Shown here: positions 49,110 to 57,981 of the stretch, piece after piece
Position numbering within the stretch: position 1 is the stretch's first letter
Layout of the letters: each line of letters starts with the position of its first letter
Origin: Shewanella sp. NIFS-20-20
GTDB taxonomy: Bacteria > Pseudomonadota > Gammaproteobacteria > Enterobacterales > Shewanellaceae
Direction of reading: 5' to 3'
DNA length: 64,000 nucleotides
NCBI RefSeq assembly: GCF_019209865.1
Contig: NZ_JAHUTT010000003.1
Span: 62,001-126,000 of the forward strand
The notes under the pieces: model-generated
The model's input: only the letters and a program-made list of their open reading frames with translations
Database searches by the model: none
Told to the model about the DNA's origin: nothing
Position numbers and translations under genes: made by a program

Positions 49110-49820
49110 ATGACAACATTTTTTGCTGATAAACGCCCAGCGATCATTTTGGCGTTAGACACCTGTACTGAAGGGTGCTCTGCAGCCCTACTTGTTGGGG
49201 AACAGCGCATTAGTCGCTACGCCGATGCCCCGCGTGAACATAGCCAGCGCTTGTTGCCTATGGTGGATGAAGTGTTAGCTGAAGCTAATGTTGGGTTAGC
49301 GGATGTTGATGTCATTGCCTATGGCCGTGGCCCAGGGAGTTTTACCGGGATCCGTATTTGCACCAGTATGACGCAAGGTTTGGCCTTGGGGGCTGACTTA
49401 CCTGTCGTCGGTATTTCTACCTTACAAACCATGGCGCAACAAGCGATTGAGCAATATGGGGCACACCATGTGCTGGTGGCTATCGATGCCAGAATGAATG
49501 AAGTCTACTGGGGTGAGTTTCGTGCCGAGCAAGGCCTTGCTGTGTTGGTTGGCGATGAGCAAGTTAGCGCACCAGAAACTGTGTCGGTGTCGGTTGAGAC
49601 CGAGCCGCATTTATGTGGTACTGGGTTTAGTGCCTACCCAGCGCTCTCAGCACGCTTTGGCGAACCTGCGAGCCAAGGGGTATTATTTCCTCAAGCGCAG
49701 TGGATGTTACCTTTGGCGCTTAAGGCTTGTGCCATGGGGGACGCCACCTGTGTGGACGATTTAGCCCCAGTGTATTTGCGCGATACGGTCGCATGGAAGA
49801 AATTACCTGGGCGTGAATGA
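49110..49820 (+). CDS. tsaB: tRNA threonylcarbamoyladenosine biosynthesis protein TsaB (236 aa)
   Basis: Partner of TsaD and TsaE in the t6A37 modification of tRNAs. It carries ILALDTCTEGCSAALL, PREHSQRLLPMVDEVL, AYGRGPGSFTGIRI, LALGADLPVVGISTL, AIDARMNEVYWGEF and PVYLRDTVAWKKLPG, matching E. coli TsaB from end to end. GGAAG lies 11 nt before the ATG at 49110. Followed by a small hypothetical gene. Confidence 0.96.
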   Translation: MTTFFADKRPAIILALDTCTEGCSAALLVGEQRISRYADAPREHSQRLLPMVDEVLAEANVGLADVDVIAYGRGPGSFTGIRICTSMTQGLALGADLPVVGISTLQTMAQQAIEQYGAHHVLVAIDARMNEVYWGEFRAEQGLAVLVGDEQVSAPETVSVSVETEPHLCGTGFSAYPALSARFGEPASQGVLFPQAQWMLPLALKACAMGDATCVDDLAPVYLRDTVAWKKLPGRE

Positions 49821-49890
49821 AATCAAGATTGTGCTAAGCTCAATTCACTGGGGTTAGCACATAACATAAGGCGATAAGGAGATCTGAGTG

Positions 49891-50211
49891 ATGGCATCGA
49901 TACATTCCTTAAGCGGATATCCGCTGGCGCCAACCTCAATGATCCGTCAGGCGGTCGCCCCCGCAACCGCCACCGAGATAGCCGGAGCAACCACCGCTGT
50001 CGTTGCTCCATCCTCATCCTTAGCGCCAACCTCAGCGTTAACGCCGGCAACTTCCCTTAGCTTGAATCAACTCAATACCTTCGCCTCGAGTGAGGCATTA
50101 TCTAAGATGCCGGTGAGTTCGCCAGTTCCCATTCGCAGTTATTTGTTGACCCAACACCAAGAGGCTCGTGAAAATATCCGCTCCTTGGTGGGTATTGATG
50201 TCTATGCTTGA
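49891..50211 (+). CDS. Hypothetical protein, Ala/Ser/Pro/Thr-rich (106 aa)
   Basis: AAGGAG lies 9 nt before the ATG at 49891 (a GTG directly before it at 49888 is also possible). The protein is low complexity, with a disordered central part (ATATEIAGATTAVVAPSSS) and a more ordered C-terminal segment (RSYLLTQHQEARENIRSLVGI). No signal peptide or membrane segment is evident. Its end overlaps the start of the M50-like gene by 14 bp, suggesting an operon with it. I do not recognise a family; the tail resembles short conserved hypothetical proteins of Shewanella-type genomes. Confidence 0.7.
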   Translation: MASIHSLSGYPLAPTSMIRQAVAPATATEIAGATTAVVAPSSSLAPTSALTPATSLSLNQLNTFASSEALSKMPVSSPVPIRSYLLTQHQEARENIRSLVGIDVYA

Positions 50212-50884
50212 CGCCGAGCGTGGAGTTAATATATCCCGTAGCCGTTTTGTTGGTGAATTATTAGTTGCTATCTTGTTGGCTAGAATGCCAGTGATTAGCT
50301 TGCCTTTTAATTGGTTAGAAAGTTATTTTCATGAGATTTCCCATGCCTTAATGACAGTGATAACTGGCGGTGAAGTCAGTCATCTTGAATTGTTGAGTAA
50401 TGGGGCCGGCTACTGTTACAGCGTCGGCGGCTGGCCGGTATTAATTGGCATGAGCGGTTATTTAGGCGCGTCCTTATGGGGCTATTTACTGTATTCATTG
50501 ACCCAGTGGCCGCGAGGTATTCGGGTCAGTTACACCTTGCTTGCCTTCATCATTGCGCTTAGCACCTTATTATGGGCGCGCGATGGCTTAACCATGCTGA
50601 TTTTGCTTTGTATATCTGCAGTCTTCTTATTACCCCTACGCTTTGCCAGTGCGAGCTGGTTATTAACCTTATTGCGGGTGATTGGCTTGGTGGTCATGCT
50701 CAATGCGATATTAAGTCCGTTAGTGTTATTGCAAGTTAGTGCACAAGGCGATGGTCAATTATTGGCCGAACTCACCTGGGTCCCGTCATTAGTGTGGGTT
50801 GGTTTATGGTGTAGTGTCAGTGTCTGTTGTGTGTATCTTTGTTGGCATCGTATCGATAAGCAGGCGTCATTGACGCTAAAATAA
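50198..50884 (+). CDS. M50-like membrane metallopeptidase homologue (228 aa)
   Basis: Integral membrane protein with HEISHA (H45, E46, H49) in the second hydrophobic region, the zinc-binding HExxH of site-2 protease-like M50B proteins, followed by GGEVSHLEL and SNGAGYC. About six helices cover residues 20-215. A second ligand motif is not obvious, as is common in the M50B subgroup. The frame extends upstream to 50168, but TTGGTGGG at 5-nt spacing favours the ATG at 50198 (another at 50204). Substrate unknown. Confidence 0.75.
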   Translation: MSMLDAERGVNISRSRFVGELLVAILLARMPVISLPFNWLESYFHEISHALMTVITGGEVSHLELLSNGAGYCYSVGGWPVLIGMSGYLGASLWGYLLYSLTQWPRGIRVSYTLLAFIIALSTLLWARDGLTMLILLCISAVFLLPLRFASASWLLTLLRVIGLVVMLNAILSPLVLLQVSAQGDGQLLAELTWVPSLVWVGLWCSVSVCCVYLCWHRIDKQASLTLK

Positions 50885-50955
50885 CGCATTGGCAAATCGG
50901 TATCATCTTGGTAGTTTAGAAGCGGTTATAACAAACACCACCACAGGATGTGTCC

Positions 50956-51765
50956 ATGAAACTACTAAAAACCTTGCTTGCGGCGACCTTAACCGTGAGT
51001 ATGGCGCCGGCTTTTGGCGCTGAAGATGCCATTACTGCGGCAGTCAACAGCGACTTTAGACAAGCAGTCAATACCGAGCGCGACAATGCTCGTCACCCGC
51101 AAGAAACTCTGCAATTTTTTGATATCAAACCCGATATGACCGTGATTGAGCTTTGGCCAGGCGCCGGGGTTTGGTATGCCGAAATTCTAGGGCCATTAGT
51201 GGCTGAACAAGGTCAATATATTGCGGCCAACTTCAACACTCAAGGTGAGCCACTCACTGCCCGTGACAAGTTTTATCAGCAAGCAGGCCAAAAAGTTGAA
51301 CAGTGGATTGAGACACACCGTGGCCAATTAGGAAAGGCATCTACAGTAACCTTACAGCCCCCCGAGCATTTGAATTTAGGCGCCGATAATAGTGCCGATC
51401 GAGTGCTTACCTTTAGAAATCTACATAATTGGCAAATGAACCAACAACTAGATGCGGTGTTTACTGCGGTAGCTCGGGTACTTAAACCGCAAGGCATCTT
51501 TGGGGTGGTAGAGCATCGAGGCAAGGTCGGTATGTCTGCTGACTCGGGTTATATGGCGCAAGAAGAGGTGATTGAGTTAGCGGCGAAACATGGGTTGGTT
51601 CTCATCGAAGCCAGTGAAATCAATGCCAATCCTAAAGACACCAAAGACTACCCTAAAGGGGTGTGGACCTTACCACCGCGGCTCGCGTTAGGTGAGCAAG
51701 ATAAGCAACAATACCTCGATATTGGTGAAAGCGATCGGATGACCCTGAAGTTTATTAAACAATAA
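50956..51765 (+). CDS. Exported class I methyltransferase-like protein (269 aa)
   Basis: A signal peptide (MKLLKTLLAATLTVSMAPAFGA) is followed by a Rossmann-type methyltransferase fold. Motif I is VIELWPGAGVWYAEIL, deviating from the common LGCGTG. LHNWQMNQQLDAVFTAVARVLKPQGIFGVVEHR is the motif IV-V region. AGGA precedes the ATG at 50956 by 7 nt; a GTG at 50950 is the alternative. It matches a family of predicted exported methyltransferases in proteobacteria. Whether it binds AdoMet outside the cytoplasm is unknown. The next gene starts 2 bp after its stop. Confidence 0.8.
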   Translation: MKLLKTLLAATLTVSMAPAFGAEDAITAAVNSDFRQAVNTERDNARHPQETLQFFDIKPDMTVIELWPGAGVWYAEILGPLVAEQGQYIAANFNTQGEPLTARDKFYQQAGQKVEQWIETHRGQLGKASTVTLQPPEHLNLGADNSADRVLTFRNLHNWQMNQQLDAVFTAVARVLKPQGIFGVVEHRGKVGMSADSGYMAQEEVIELAAKHGLVLIEASEINANPKDTKDYPKGVWTLPPRLALGEQDKQQYLDIGESDRMTLKFIKQ

Positions 51766-51767
51766 TC

Positions 51768-52694
51768 ATGACGGCGTTAACTTGGCGAGCGGGTGCTCGC
51801 CTGCATCCACTCGCCGTTGAGCTTGTCTTTTCTCATTCAACCCTAGCCGGTTGTTATTGGCCCGGTCATCATGGCCCAAGCTTCTCCAGTGCGGCCAAAG
51901 GCAAGGTTTTGCTGATTGCGGTTCATGGTTGGCTGGATAATGCCTACAGCTTTTATCCATTAGCACAATGCCTAGAAGATATCCCGCTATTGGCCGTGGA
52001 TTGGCCTGGACATGGGTTATCACCCCAGCGGCCGCCCGGCTACCCTTTACACTTCTTTGATTATATTTCTGATTTAAAACAGATAGTTGATTACTGTTCC
52101 AGCCAATTTGAACAGGTGATTGTGGTGGGGCATTCTCTCGGGGCATTGGTGACATCAACGTACGCGGCAGTCGCGACCGAGTCGCTTGCGGGGGTGATAT
52201 TACTCGAAGGTTTAGTGCCGATGGCTGAGCCTAGTCGCTGTGCAAAACAGCGCTTGGCCAGTAGTCTTAGCAGCCATGCTAGCCCCTCTGAACCCAAAGG
52301 CTACGCCAGTGTGGCAGCACTCGCTGCCGCTCGCAGCAAGCTTACTGGTCTGTCCAGTCAATGGAGTTATCTGTTGGTGGAGCGAAATACTGTAGAATAC
52401 GCAGGAAAATTTTACTGGCGTACCGACCCGCGCTTAAAGAAAGATTCGCCATGGCGAATGACCCCTGAACAACGTCAACAGCTATTGGCAAATACGGATT
52501 TACCCATGTTGTTAGTACAGGGAGCGCAGGGTTATCACCAAATAACTTCTCAACTGAGTTTTGCTGCCGATTGGTTTCCCCGTTTGGAGCAGGTCACGTT
52601 ACCTGGTGACCATCATTTTCATATGTCCGCAGCCGAGCAGCTTGCCGCGAGGATCCGTGAATTTATAACGCGTCAATGTCAGCTGGCCTTGTGA
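51768..52694 (+). CDS. Alpha/beta hydrolase (308 aa)
   Basis: Serine hydrolase fold. Oxyanion-hole region HGWLDNAYSF (residues 53-62), nucleophile elbow GHSLG with S123, and catalytic His in LPGDHHFHM near 285. DWPGHGLSP is typical of the family. No signal peptide is evident, so it should be cytoplasmic. Substrate unknown; the fadD gene follows 160 bp downstream, and a role in ester or lipid turnover is possible. The gene follows the methyltransferase-like gene by only 2 bp. Confidence 0.85.
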   Translation: MTALTWRAGARLHPLAVELVFSHSTLAGCYWPGHHGPSFSSAAKGKVLLIAVHGWLDNAYSFYPLAQCLEDIPLLAVDWPGHGLSPQRPPGYPLHFFDYISDLKQIVDYCSSQFEQVIVVGHSLGALVTSTYAAVATESLAGVILLEGLVPMAEPSRCAKQRLASSLSSHASPSEPKGYASVAALAAARSKLTGLSSQWSYLLVERNTVEYAGKFYWRTDPRLKKDSPWRMTPEQRQQLLANTDLPMLLVQGAQGYHQITSQLSFAADWFPRLEQVTLPGDHHFHMSAAEQLAARIREFITRQCQLAL

Positions 52695-52852
52695 TCGCCT
52701 AGGGCTATGCAAGATGTTGATTTTATGTGATGATATTGAAAATTAAAACGGCTGTATGATTTTTAACAGTCGACATAATAACAAGTATATCTCGATGGAC
52801 CTTTAGGCTGGAAATGTCAGCTTTTCATCGAATTTGGATTAGGAGATTTTTT

Positions 52853-54535
52853 GTGAACCAGCCTTGGATTAATCACTTACCGGCCGATGTGCCCGCGAAT
52901 ATTGACCCAGAAGCCTACAGCTCGTTGGTCGATATGTTTGAAAAATCGGTTCACCAGTATGCCGACCAAAGTGCGTATATGAACATGGGGGCGGTATTAA
53001 CCTATCGCAAATTAGAAGAGCGCAGTCGTGCTTTTGCGGCCTATTTACAAAATCAACTTAAGCTAAAAAAAGGCGACCGTGTCGCCATTATGATGCCTAA
53101 TCTTCTGCAATATCCCATCGCCTTATTTGGTGTGCTCAGAGCCGGTTTAGTGGTGGTCAACGTCAATCCGCTGTATACCCCAAGAGAGCTCAAGCACCAA
53201 TTACAAGACTCTGGTGCTAAAGCCATTGTGGTGGTGTCCAACTTTGCTAGAACCCTCGAAGAAGTGGTGGATGATACCCCAGTGGAAAGTGTAATTATCA
53301 CTGGCCTTGGTGATTTACTGAGTCCGCCAAAGCGCACCTTAGTGAACTTTGTGGTTAAGTACATCAAAAAGTTAGTACCTAAATATTCATTGCCTCATGC
53401 CATCTCGATGCGTCAAGCATTAAGTAAAGGCCGCAGAATGCAATATGTTAAGCCTGCGCTGCATCATGACGATTTGGCTTTGTTACAATATACCGGCGGC
53501 ACGACCGGGGTGTCCAAGGGCGCGATGTTAACCCATGGCAATGTTGTGGCTAACGTACTGCAAGCCGATGGCGCGTATGCACCGGCATTGAAAGATGGCG
53601 TAGAATTAGTGGTTACGGCTTTACCGCTGTACCATATTTTTGCCTTAACCGTGAATGCGATGTTGTTCTTAAAGAAAGGGGCAAACAACTTATTAATCAC
53701 CAACCCTCGCGATATTCCAGCGTTTGTTGATGACCTTAAAAAGCATCCGTTTACCGCGTTGACTGGGGTAAATACCTTGTTTAATGCCCTCGTTAATAAC
53801 CCAAAATTTGCCGAACTTGATTTTAGCCACTTAAAGTTATCCATTGGTGGTGGCATGGCTGTGCAGCGTGCGGTGGCTGATAAATGGCAAAACATCACTA
53901 AAACCCGCTTACTAGAAGGCTATGGTTTAACCGAAGCTTCGCCGCTGGTGACGTGTTGCCCCTATAACCTCGATGGATATAATGGCTCGATTGGATTCCC
54001 TGCGCCCTCAACGGATATTCAAATTCGCAATGAAGACGGTCAGGTGCTGGCTCAAGGTGAGACTGGCGAGTTGTATACCAAAGGGCCGCAAGTTATGCGT
54101 GGCTATTGGCAACGTCCTGAAGAAACCGCTGAGGTACTTGGCAGCGATGGCTATTTGGCCACTGGGGACATTGGCTATATGGATGAACAGGGATTCTTCT
54201 ATATTGTCGACCGCAAAAAAGACATGATTTTAGTGTCAGGATTTAACGTCTTCCCTAATGAAGTGGAAGAGGTGATTGCGCTGCACCCTAAAGTGTTGGA
54301 AGTCGCCGCTGTTGGCGTACCGCACGATGTCAGCGGTGAATTAGTCAAAGTCTTTGTGGTAGCGAAAGACAAATCGCTGACAGAAGCTGAAATCATCAAG
54401 CACTGTCGCCATCATTTAACGGGATATAAAATTCCTAAACTGGTAGAATTCCGTGACGATTTACCAAAGACCAATGTCGGTAAGATTTTGCGGCGCGAAC
54501 TCAGAGATGAAGTGAAGCCGCAGGCAGCTCACTAG
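52853..54535 (+). CDS. fadD: Long-chain fatty acid-CoA ligase (560 aa)
   Basis: Activates imported fatty acids to acyl-CoA at the inner membrane. AMP-binding P-loop is [18 protein letters not shown], with [47 protein letters not shown] and [12 protein letters not shown]. It aligns with E. coli FadD throughout. The frame extends upstream to 52814, but the GTG at 52853 ([14 protein letters not shown]) matches the homologue N-terminus and has AGGAG at 7 nt. I found no FadR operator by eye. Ends at a terminator. Confidence 0.95.
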   Translation: MNQPWINHLPADVPANIDPEAYSSLVDMFEKSVHQYADQSAYMNMGAVLTYRKLEERSRAFAAYLQNQLKLKKGDRVAIMMPNLLQYPIALFGVLRAGLVVVNVNPLYTPRELKHQLQDSGAKAIVVVSNFARTLEEVVDDTPVESVIITGLGDLLSPPKRTLVNFVVKYIKKLVPKYSLPHAISMRQALSKGRRMQYVKPALHHDDLALLQYTGGTTGVSKGAMLTHGNVVANVLQADGAYAPALKDGVELVVTALPLYHIFALTVNAMLFLKKGANNLLITNPRDIPAFVDDLKKHPFTALTGVNTLFNALVNNPKFAELDFSHLKLSIGGGMAVQRAVADKWQNITKTRLLEGYGLTEASPLVTCCPYNLDGYNGSIGFPAPSTDIQIRNEDGQVLAQGETGELYTKGPQVMRGYWQRPEETAEVLGSDGYLATGDIGYMDEQGFFYIVDRKKDMILVSGFNVFPNEVEEVIALHPKVLEVAAVGVPHDVSGELVKVFVVAKDKSLTEAEIIKHCRHHLTGYKIPKLVEFRDDLPKTNVGKILRRELRDEVKPQAAH

Positions 54536-54541
54536 ATTGGC

Positions 54542-54570
54542 AAAACCGGCGTCAGCCGGTTTTTTCTTTT
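54542..54570 (+). terminator. Rho-independent terminator of fadD
   Basis: AAAACCGGC (54542-54550), loop GTCA, GCCGGTTTT (54555-54563) and a T-rich tail. Confidence 0.93.
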
Positions 54571-54589
54571 CCGCTAACAGGAGTGTGTT

Positions 54590-55711
54590 TTGTTAGAATA
54601 TGTATACATTAGCGATCAGGGCAGCTTTGATGCCTTGGTGGCGCAATATAGTAACGCTCCGTTACTGGTGCTTGATACCGAATTTGTGCGCACGCGTACC
54701 TATTATGCCAAACTCGGGTTAATTCAAGCGTACGATGGCCAAACACTCGCGCTTATCGATCCGTTAGCCGTCAAAGACTTATCAGGATTTTGGGCCTTAT
54801 TGCAAGACCCAAATATTATCAAATTAGTGCATTCATGTAGCGAAGATCTCGAAGTATTTGCTCATTATGGTCAGTGTCAGCCGGCACCATTATTTGATAG
54901 TCAGTTGGCCGCCGCTTTTGCGGGGATGGGGCATGGTTTAGGGTACGCTAAGCTGGTGCAAGCGTGTTTAGGCGTGGAGCTCGATAAGGGTGAGTCTCGC
55001 ACCGATTGGTTGAAACGACCGTTAAGTCAAGCGCAGCTGCAATATGCGGCCAACGATGTGTATTATTTGTATCAGCTCTATCCGCAATTGTTGAGCGCCT
55101 TAAATGACAAACAACGCCTAACCTGGTTATGGGAAGAAGGCCAACGTTTAACCCAAGACCGCTTAACCCCCCTCGATCCTGCGTTAGCCTATTTGAAAGT
55201 TAAAAATGCATTTCAATTAAGCAGTGAAGAGTTGGCGGTACTAAGAGATCTCGCGGCTTGGCGCTTACAGCGGGCTATCGATAGAGACTTAGCCTTAGGA
55301 TTTGTGGTGAAAGATCATGTGTTATTAGCGCTGGCGAAAAAACAGCCTAAGTCACTTGAAGGCTTAATGCGCATGGTTGAGCTAAGTGAGCATGAAAAGC
55401 GGGTGTTAGGTCAGGAGTTACTGAAGATTATTGCCGCTGTTGATTTTACTTCGTGTCCCGAGCCAATCGATATTTTGGCATTACAACCCGGTTACAAACC
55501 TGCCTTTAAGGCCATTAAAGCGGCCTTGGTGAGCGTGTGTGAACAATATCAAGTGCCTGATGAATTGTTATCTTCAAAGCGGCATATTCATGAGTATTTA
55601 ACGTGGCACTGGCATGATCAGCAAGGTGAGTTGCCGTTATTGCTCGTTGGCTGGCGAGGCGAGCTTAGTCACCAACTATTACAGCAACTTGGTGTTAGTT
55701 TTGTGAAATAA
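54590..55711 (+). CDS. rnd: Ribonuclease D (373 aa)
   Basis: 3'-5' exoribonuclease for tRNA 3' maturation. The DEDDy exonuclease domain has D29 and E31 (VLDTEFVRTRTYY), SCSEDLEVF and YAANDVYYLYQLY. Two HRDC domains follow at about residues 210-290 and 300-373. The start codon is TTG with AGGAG upstream; E. coli rnd is also known to start with UUG. The gene converges on minE, and the two share a terminator palindrome. Confidence 0.95.
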   Translation: MLEYVYISDQGSFDALVAQYSNAPLLVLDTEFVRTRTYYAKLGLIQAYDGQTLALIDPLAVKDLSGFWALLQDPNIIKLVHSCSEDLEVFAHYGQCQPAPLFDSQLAAAFAGMGHGLGYAKLVQACLGVELDKGESRTDWLKRPLSQAQLQYAANDVYYLYQLYPQLLSALNDKQRLTWLWEEGQRLTQDRLTPLDPALAYLKVKNAFQLSSEELAVLRDLAAWRLQRAIDRDLALGFVVKDHVLLALAKKQPKSLEGLMRMVELSEHEKRVLGQELLKIIAAVDFTSCPEPIDILALQPGYKPAFKAIKAALVSVCEQYQVPDELLSSKRHIHEYLTWHWHDQQGELPLLLVGWRGELSHQLLQQLGVSFVK

Positions 55712-55714
55712 AAG

Positions 55715-55737
55715 AAAGGCGCTTAAGCGCCTTTTTT
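55715..55737. terminator. Terminator palindrome between rnd and minE
   Basis: AAAGGCGCTT followed directly by AAGCGCCTTT (55715-55734) and a T tract on the plus strand to 55737. It serves rnd, and on the opposite strand the A-rich side could help minE. Confidence 0.85.
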
Positions 55738-55738
55738 A

Positions 55739-55999
55739 TTAGTTCTTTTCAGGCAAGGTGACATTGAGTTCCAGCACCGATAAATTATCATCGTTTTGAT
55801 CAAGCTGAACACTCACTTGTTCTTCAGAGATAGTTACATACTTACGAATAACGTCGATAATCTCTTGCTTCATTTGCGGGAAATAATCCGGCATACCACG
55901 TTCAGTGCGTTGGTGGGCCACGATAATTTGCAGTCTTTCCTTCGCGGTGACCGCAGTTTGAGGTTTCTTACTGCTTTTGAAGTAATCGAGTAATGACAT
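55739..55999 (-). CDS. minE: Cell division topological specificity factor MinE (86 aa)
   Basis: Drives pole-to-pole oscillation of MinCD by stimulating MinD ATPase. An N-terminal anti-MinCD segment ([31 protein letters not shown]) is followed by the topological specificity domain ending LELNVTLPE. Length is standard. It starts 2 bp after the minD stop. Confidence 0.96.
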   Translation of the reverse strand: MSLLDYFKSSKKPQTAVTAKERLQIIVAHQRTERGMPDYFPQMKQEIIDVIRKYVTISEEQVSVQLDQNDDNLSVLELNVTLPEKN

Positions 56000-56001
56000 A
56001 A

Positions 56002-56811
56002 TTAGCTACCAAATATCCGTTTCAAGAAGCCTTTTTTTGCTTCCGTGACAAACCTAAGCGGAACATCTTGACCCAATAGGCGATTAATCGTGTCGGCATA
56101 GGCCATGCCAGCATCGCTTTGCTCATCCATGATCACCGGCACTCCTGAGTTAGACGCCTTTAAGACGGCCTGAGACTCAGGGATAACCCCTAATAAATCG
56201 ATGGCAAGAATTTCTTCAACATCCGCCACACTCAGCATTTCCCCTAAGGTCACGCGGTTAGGTGAATAGCGGGTCAGTAGCAAATACTCTTTGATCGGTT
56301 CAAGGCTTAATTCTGCGCGGCGGGATTTGCTTTGCAACATGCCGAGGATCCGATCGGAATCGCGTACTGAGCTGACTTCTGGATTGGTGGTGACAATGGC
56401 GATATCGGCAAAATACAATGCCATCATGGCACCGTTTTCAATCCCCGCAGGAGAGTCACAAATAATATATTCAAAGTCTTTAGCCAAGTCATCCAGGACT
56501 TTGCCCACACCTTCTTTAGTGAGGGCTTCTTTGTCTCGAGTTTGAGATGCTGGCAAGATAAACAACTTATCACAGCGTTTATCTTTGATGAGTGCTTGGT
56601 TGAGATTAGCTTCACCATTGATGACATTGACAAAGTCATAAACTACACGGCGCTCACACCCCATAATTAAGTCAAGATTTCTTAAACCAATATCGAAATC
56701 AATAACCACAGTTTTATGCCCAGCTAACGCTAGTCCGGTCGCAATCGCTGCACTGGAAGTGGTTTTGCCGACACCACCTTTACCGGATGTGACAACAATA
56801 ATTTGTGCCAT
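56002..56811 (-). CDS. minD: Septum site-determining ATPase MinD (269 aa)
   Basis: Membrane-associated ATPase that recruits MinC. Deviant Walker [16 protein letters not shown] at residues 9-23, [25 protein letters not shown] and [14 protein letters not shown]. The C-terminal amphipathic membrane-targeting helix is [11 protein letters not shown]. 27 bp after minC. Confidence 0.98.
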   Translation of the reverse strand: MAQIIVVTSGKGGVGKTTSSAAIATGLALAGHKTVVIDFDIGLRNLDLIMGCERRVVYDFVNVINGEANLNQALIKDKRCDKLFILPASQTRDKEALTKEGVGKVLDDLAKDFEYIICDSPAGIENGAMMALYFADIAIVTTNPEVSSVRDSDRILGMLQSKSRRAELSLEPIKEYLLLTRYSPNRVTLGEMLSVADVEEILAIDLLGVIPESQAVLKASNSGVPVIMDEQSDAGMAYADTINRLLGQDVPLRFVTEAKKGFLKRIFGS

Positions 56812-56838
56812 GTTTGTATCCTTTATTTTGCCTGCGCC

Positions 56839-57504
56839 CTACACAGGCAACGATTCAACAATCAGAGATTCGCCATCTAGGCGAATACAACCGCTTTTAA
56901 TATCACTAAATTGCTGCAAGTTTTCGGACAGCCAATATTGGCCGGCGATAGAAACTAATTCAGCTTGTAAATCATGAGCTAGAATAATGGCATGGCGGTC
57001 ACCATTGGCCCCTGCCATGGCTTTTCCACGTAAACTGCCATAAATATGGATATTACCATCAGCAATCACTTCAGCGCCGTTGCCAACAGCACCAAAGACG
57101 ATTAAATCGCCATCTTTGGCATAGATTTGTTGGCCAGAACGGACATTTTGCTTGACGATTTTAGTGGTTCTCGGTGGCGGGGGCGGGCACACGGCCTCTT
57201 TACCAATTTTGACCACTGCCACCCCTAATCCCTTAGCTTGTTCTGTTTGTTTATTGCTGGCGGCAGTAATCCCTACCACAATAAACCCTTGGGCAGCGAC
57301 CTGCTGCAATACCCTGTTAACATCCAGTCGTTGAGCCTGTTCATGGCCTAAGTGAACGACCACTGGCGCTTGCGAAAAAAATTGAGGAGCTTGTGCAACT
57401 TTAGCGGCTAATTCAGTAGAAAATTGATCGATATCGCTGCTATTAATATAGAGTACCGAAAAAGTGAAGGTCGAGCCTTTTAATTCGAGGCTAGGGGTCG
57501 GCAT
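56839..57504 (-). CDS. minC: Septum site-determining protein MinC (221 aa)
   Basis: FtsZ assembly inhibitor. An N-terminal domain (about residues 1-105) with [19 protein letters not shown] is followed by a proline-rich linker (PPPPPRTT, about 108-115). The C-terminal beta-helix (about 118-221) has [45 protein letters not shown], which binds MinD. First gene of the minCDE operon; divergent from ycgL. Confidence 0.97.
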   Translation of the reverse strand: MPTPSLELKGSTFTFSVLYINSSDIDQFSTELAAKVAQAPQFFSQAPVVVHLGHEQAQRLDVNRVLQQVAAQGFIVVGITAASNKQTEQAKGLGVAVVKIGKEAVCPPPPPRTTKIVKQNVRSGQQIYAKDGDLIVFGAVGNGAEVIADGNIHIYGSLRGKAMAGANGDRHAIILAHDLQAELVSIAGQYWLSENLQQFSDIKSGCIRLDGESLIVESLPV

Positions 57505-57636
57505 CAGTCGCTAACTCTCCGCAAAAATCAAAGTGCAACAAAATTGCCTGCACTTTTTAGCATTATCATGAATAGGTCATGTTATAGTGTGGACTTAAGA
57601 CTGACAAGGTTTGTTAAACTGGAATTTAGTGAAAAT

Positions 57637-57921
57637 ATGCTCTGTGCCGTATATAAAAGCAGCCGCAAGGCCGATAGCTATCTTTTTGTAAACAAAAGAG
57701 ATGACTTCAGTGATGTCCCTGCTGAATTAATGACAATGTTTGGTGTGCCGCAATTAGTGATGGTGATGTCTCTGGCCAAAAGAGATCATCTTGGTATGGC
57801 AGATATCAATAAGGTTAAACATGAGTTGGCCGACAAAGGGTATTATTTGCAATTACCGCCACCGAAAGTAGATTTGCTGAAGGAATATAGGCAACAGCAG
57901 GCGTCAGAGGTATCTCAATAA
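57637..57921 (+). CDS. ycgL: YcgL family protein (94 aa)
   Basis: Small alpha/beta protein of unknown function (UPF0745/YcgL). It has MLCAVYKSSRKADSYLFV, KRDDFSDVPAELMTMFG, and GYYLQLPPPKVDLLKEYR. The frame is open upstream to 57544, but E. coli and other homologues place the start at the equivalent of MLCAVYKS, so I choose 57637. The neighbouring minC and rnd genes are the usual partners of ycgL in gammaproteobacteria. Followed by the MltB-like gene. Confidence 0.92.
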   Translation: MLCAVYKSSRKADSYLFVNKRDDFSDVPAELMTMFGVPQLVMVMSLAKRDHLGMADINKVKHELADKGYYLQLPPPKVDLLKEYRQQQASEVSQ

Positions 57922-57981
57922 TAAATAACTTATATGAAGTGAGTTATCTATACTAAGGTAAGGCAATAACAAGGATGTGTG

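Noticed and set aside
52695-52852. FadR or other fatty-acid operator upstream of fadD
   Set aside because: I could not find a convincing match to the FadR consensus.
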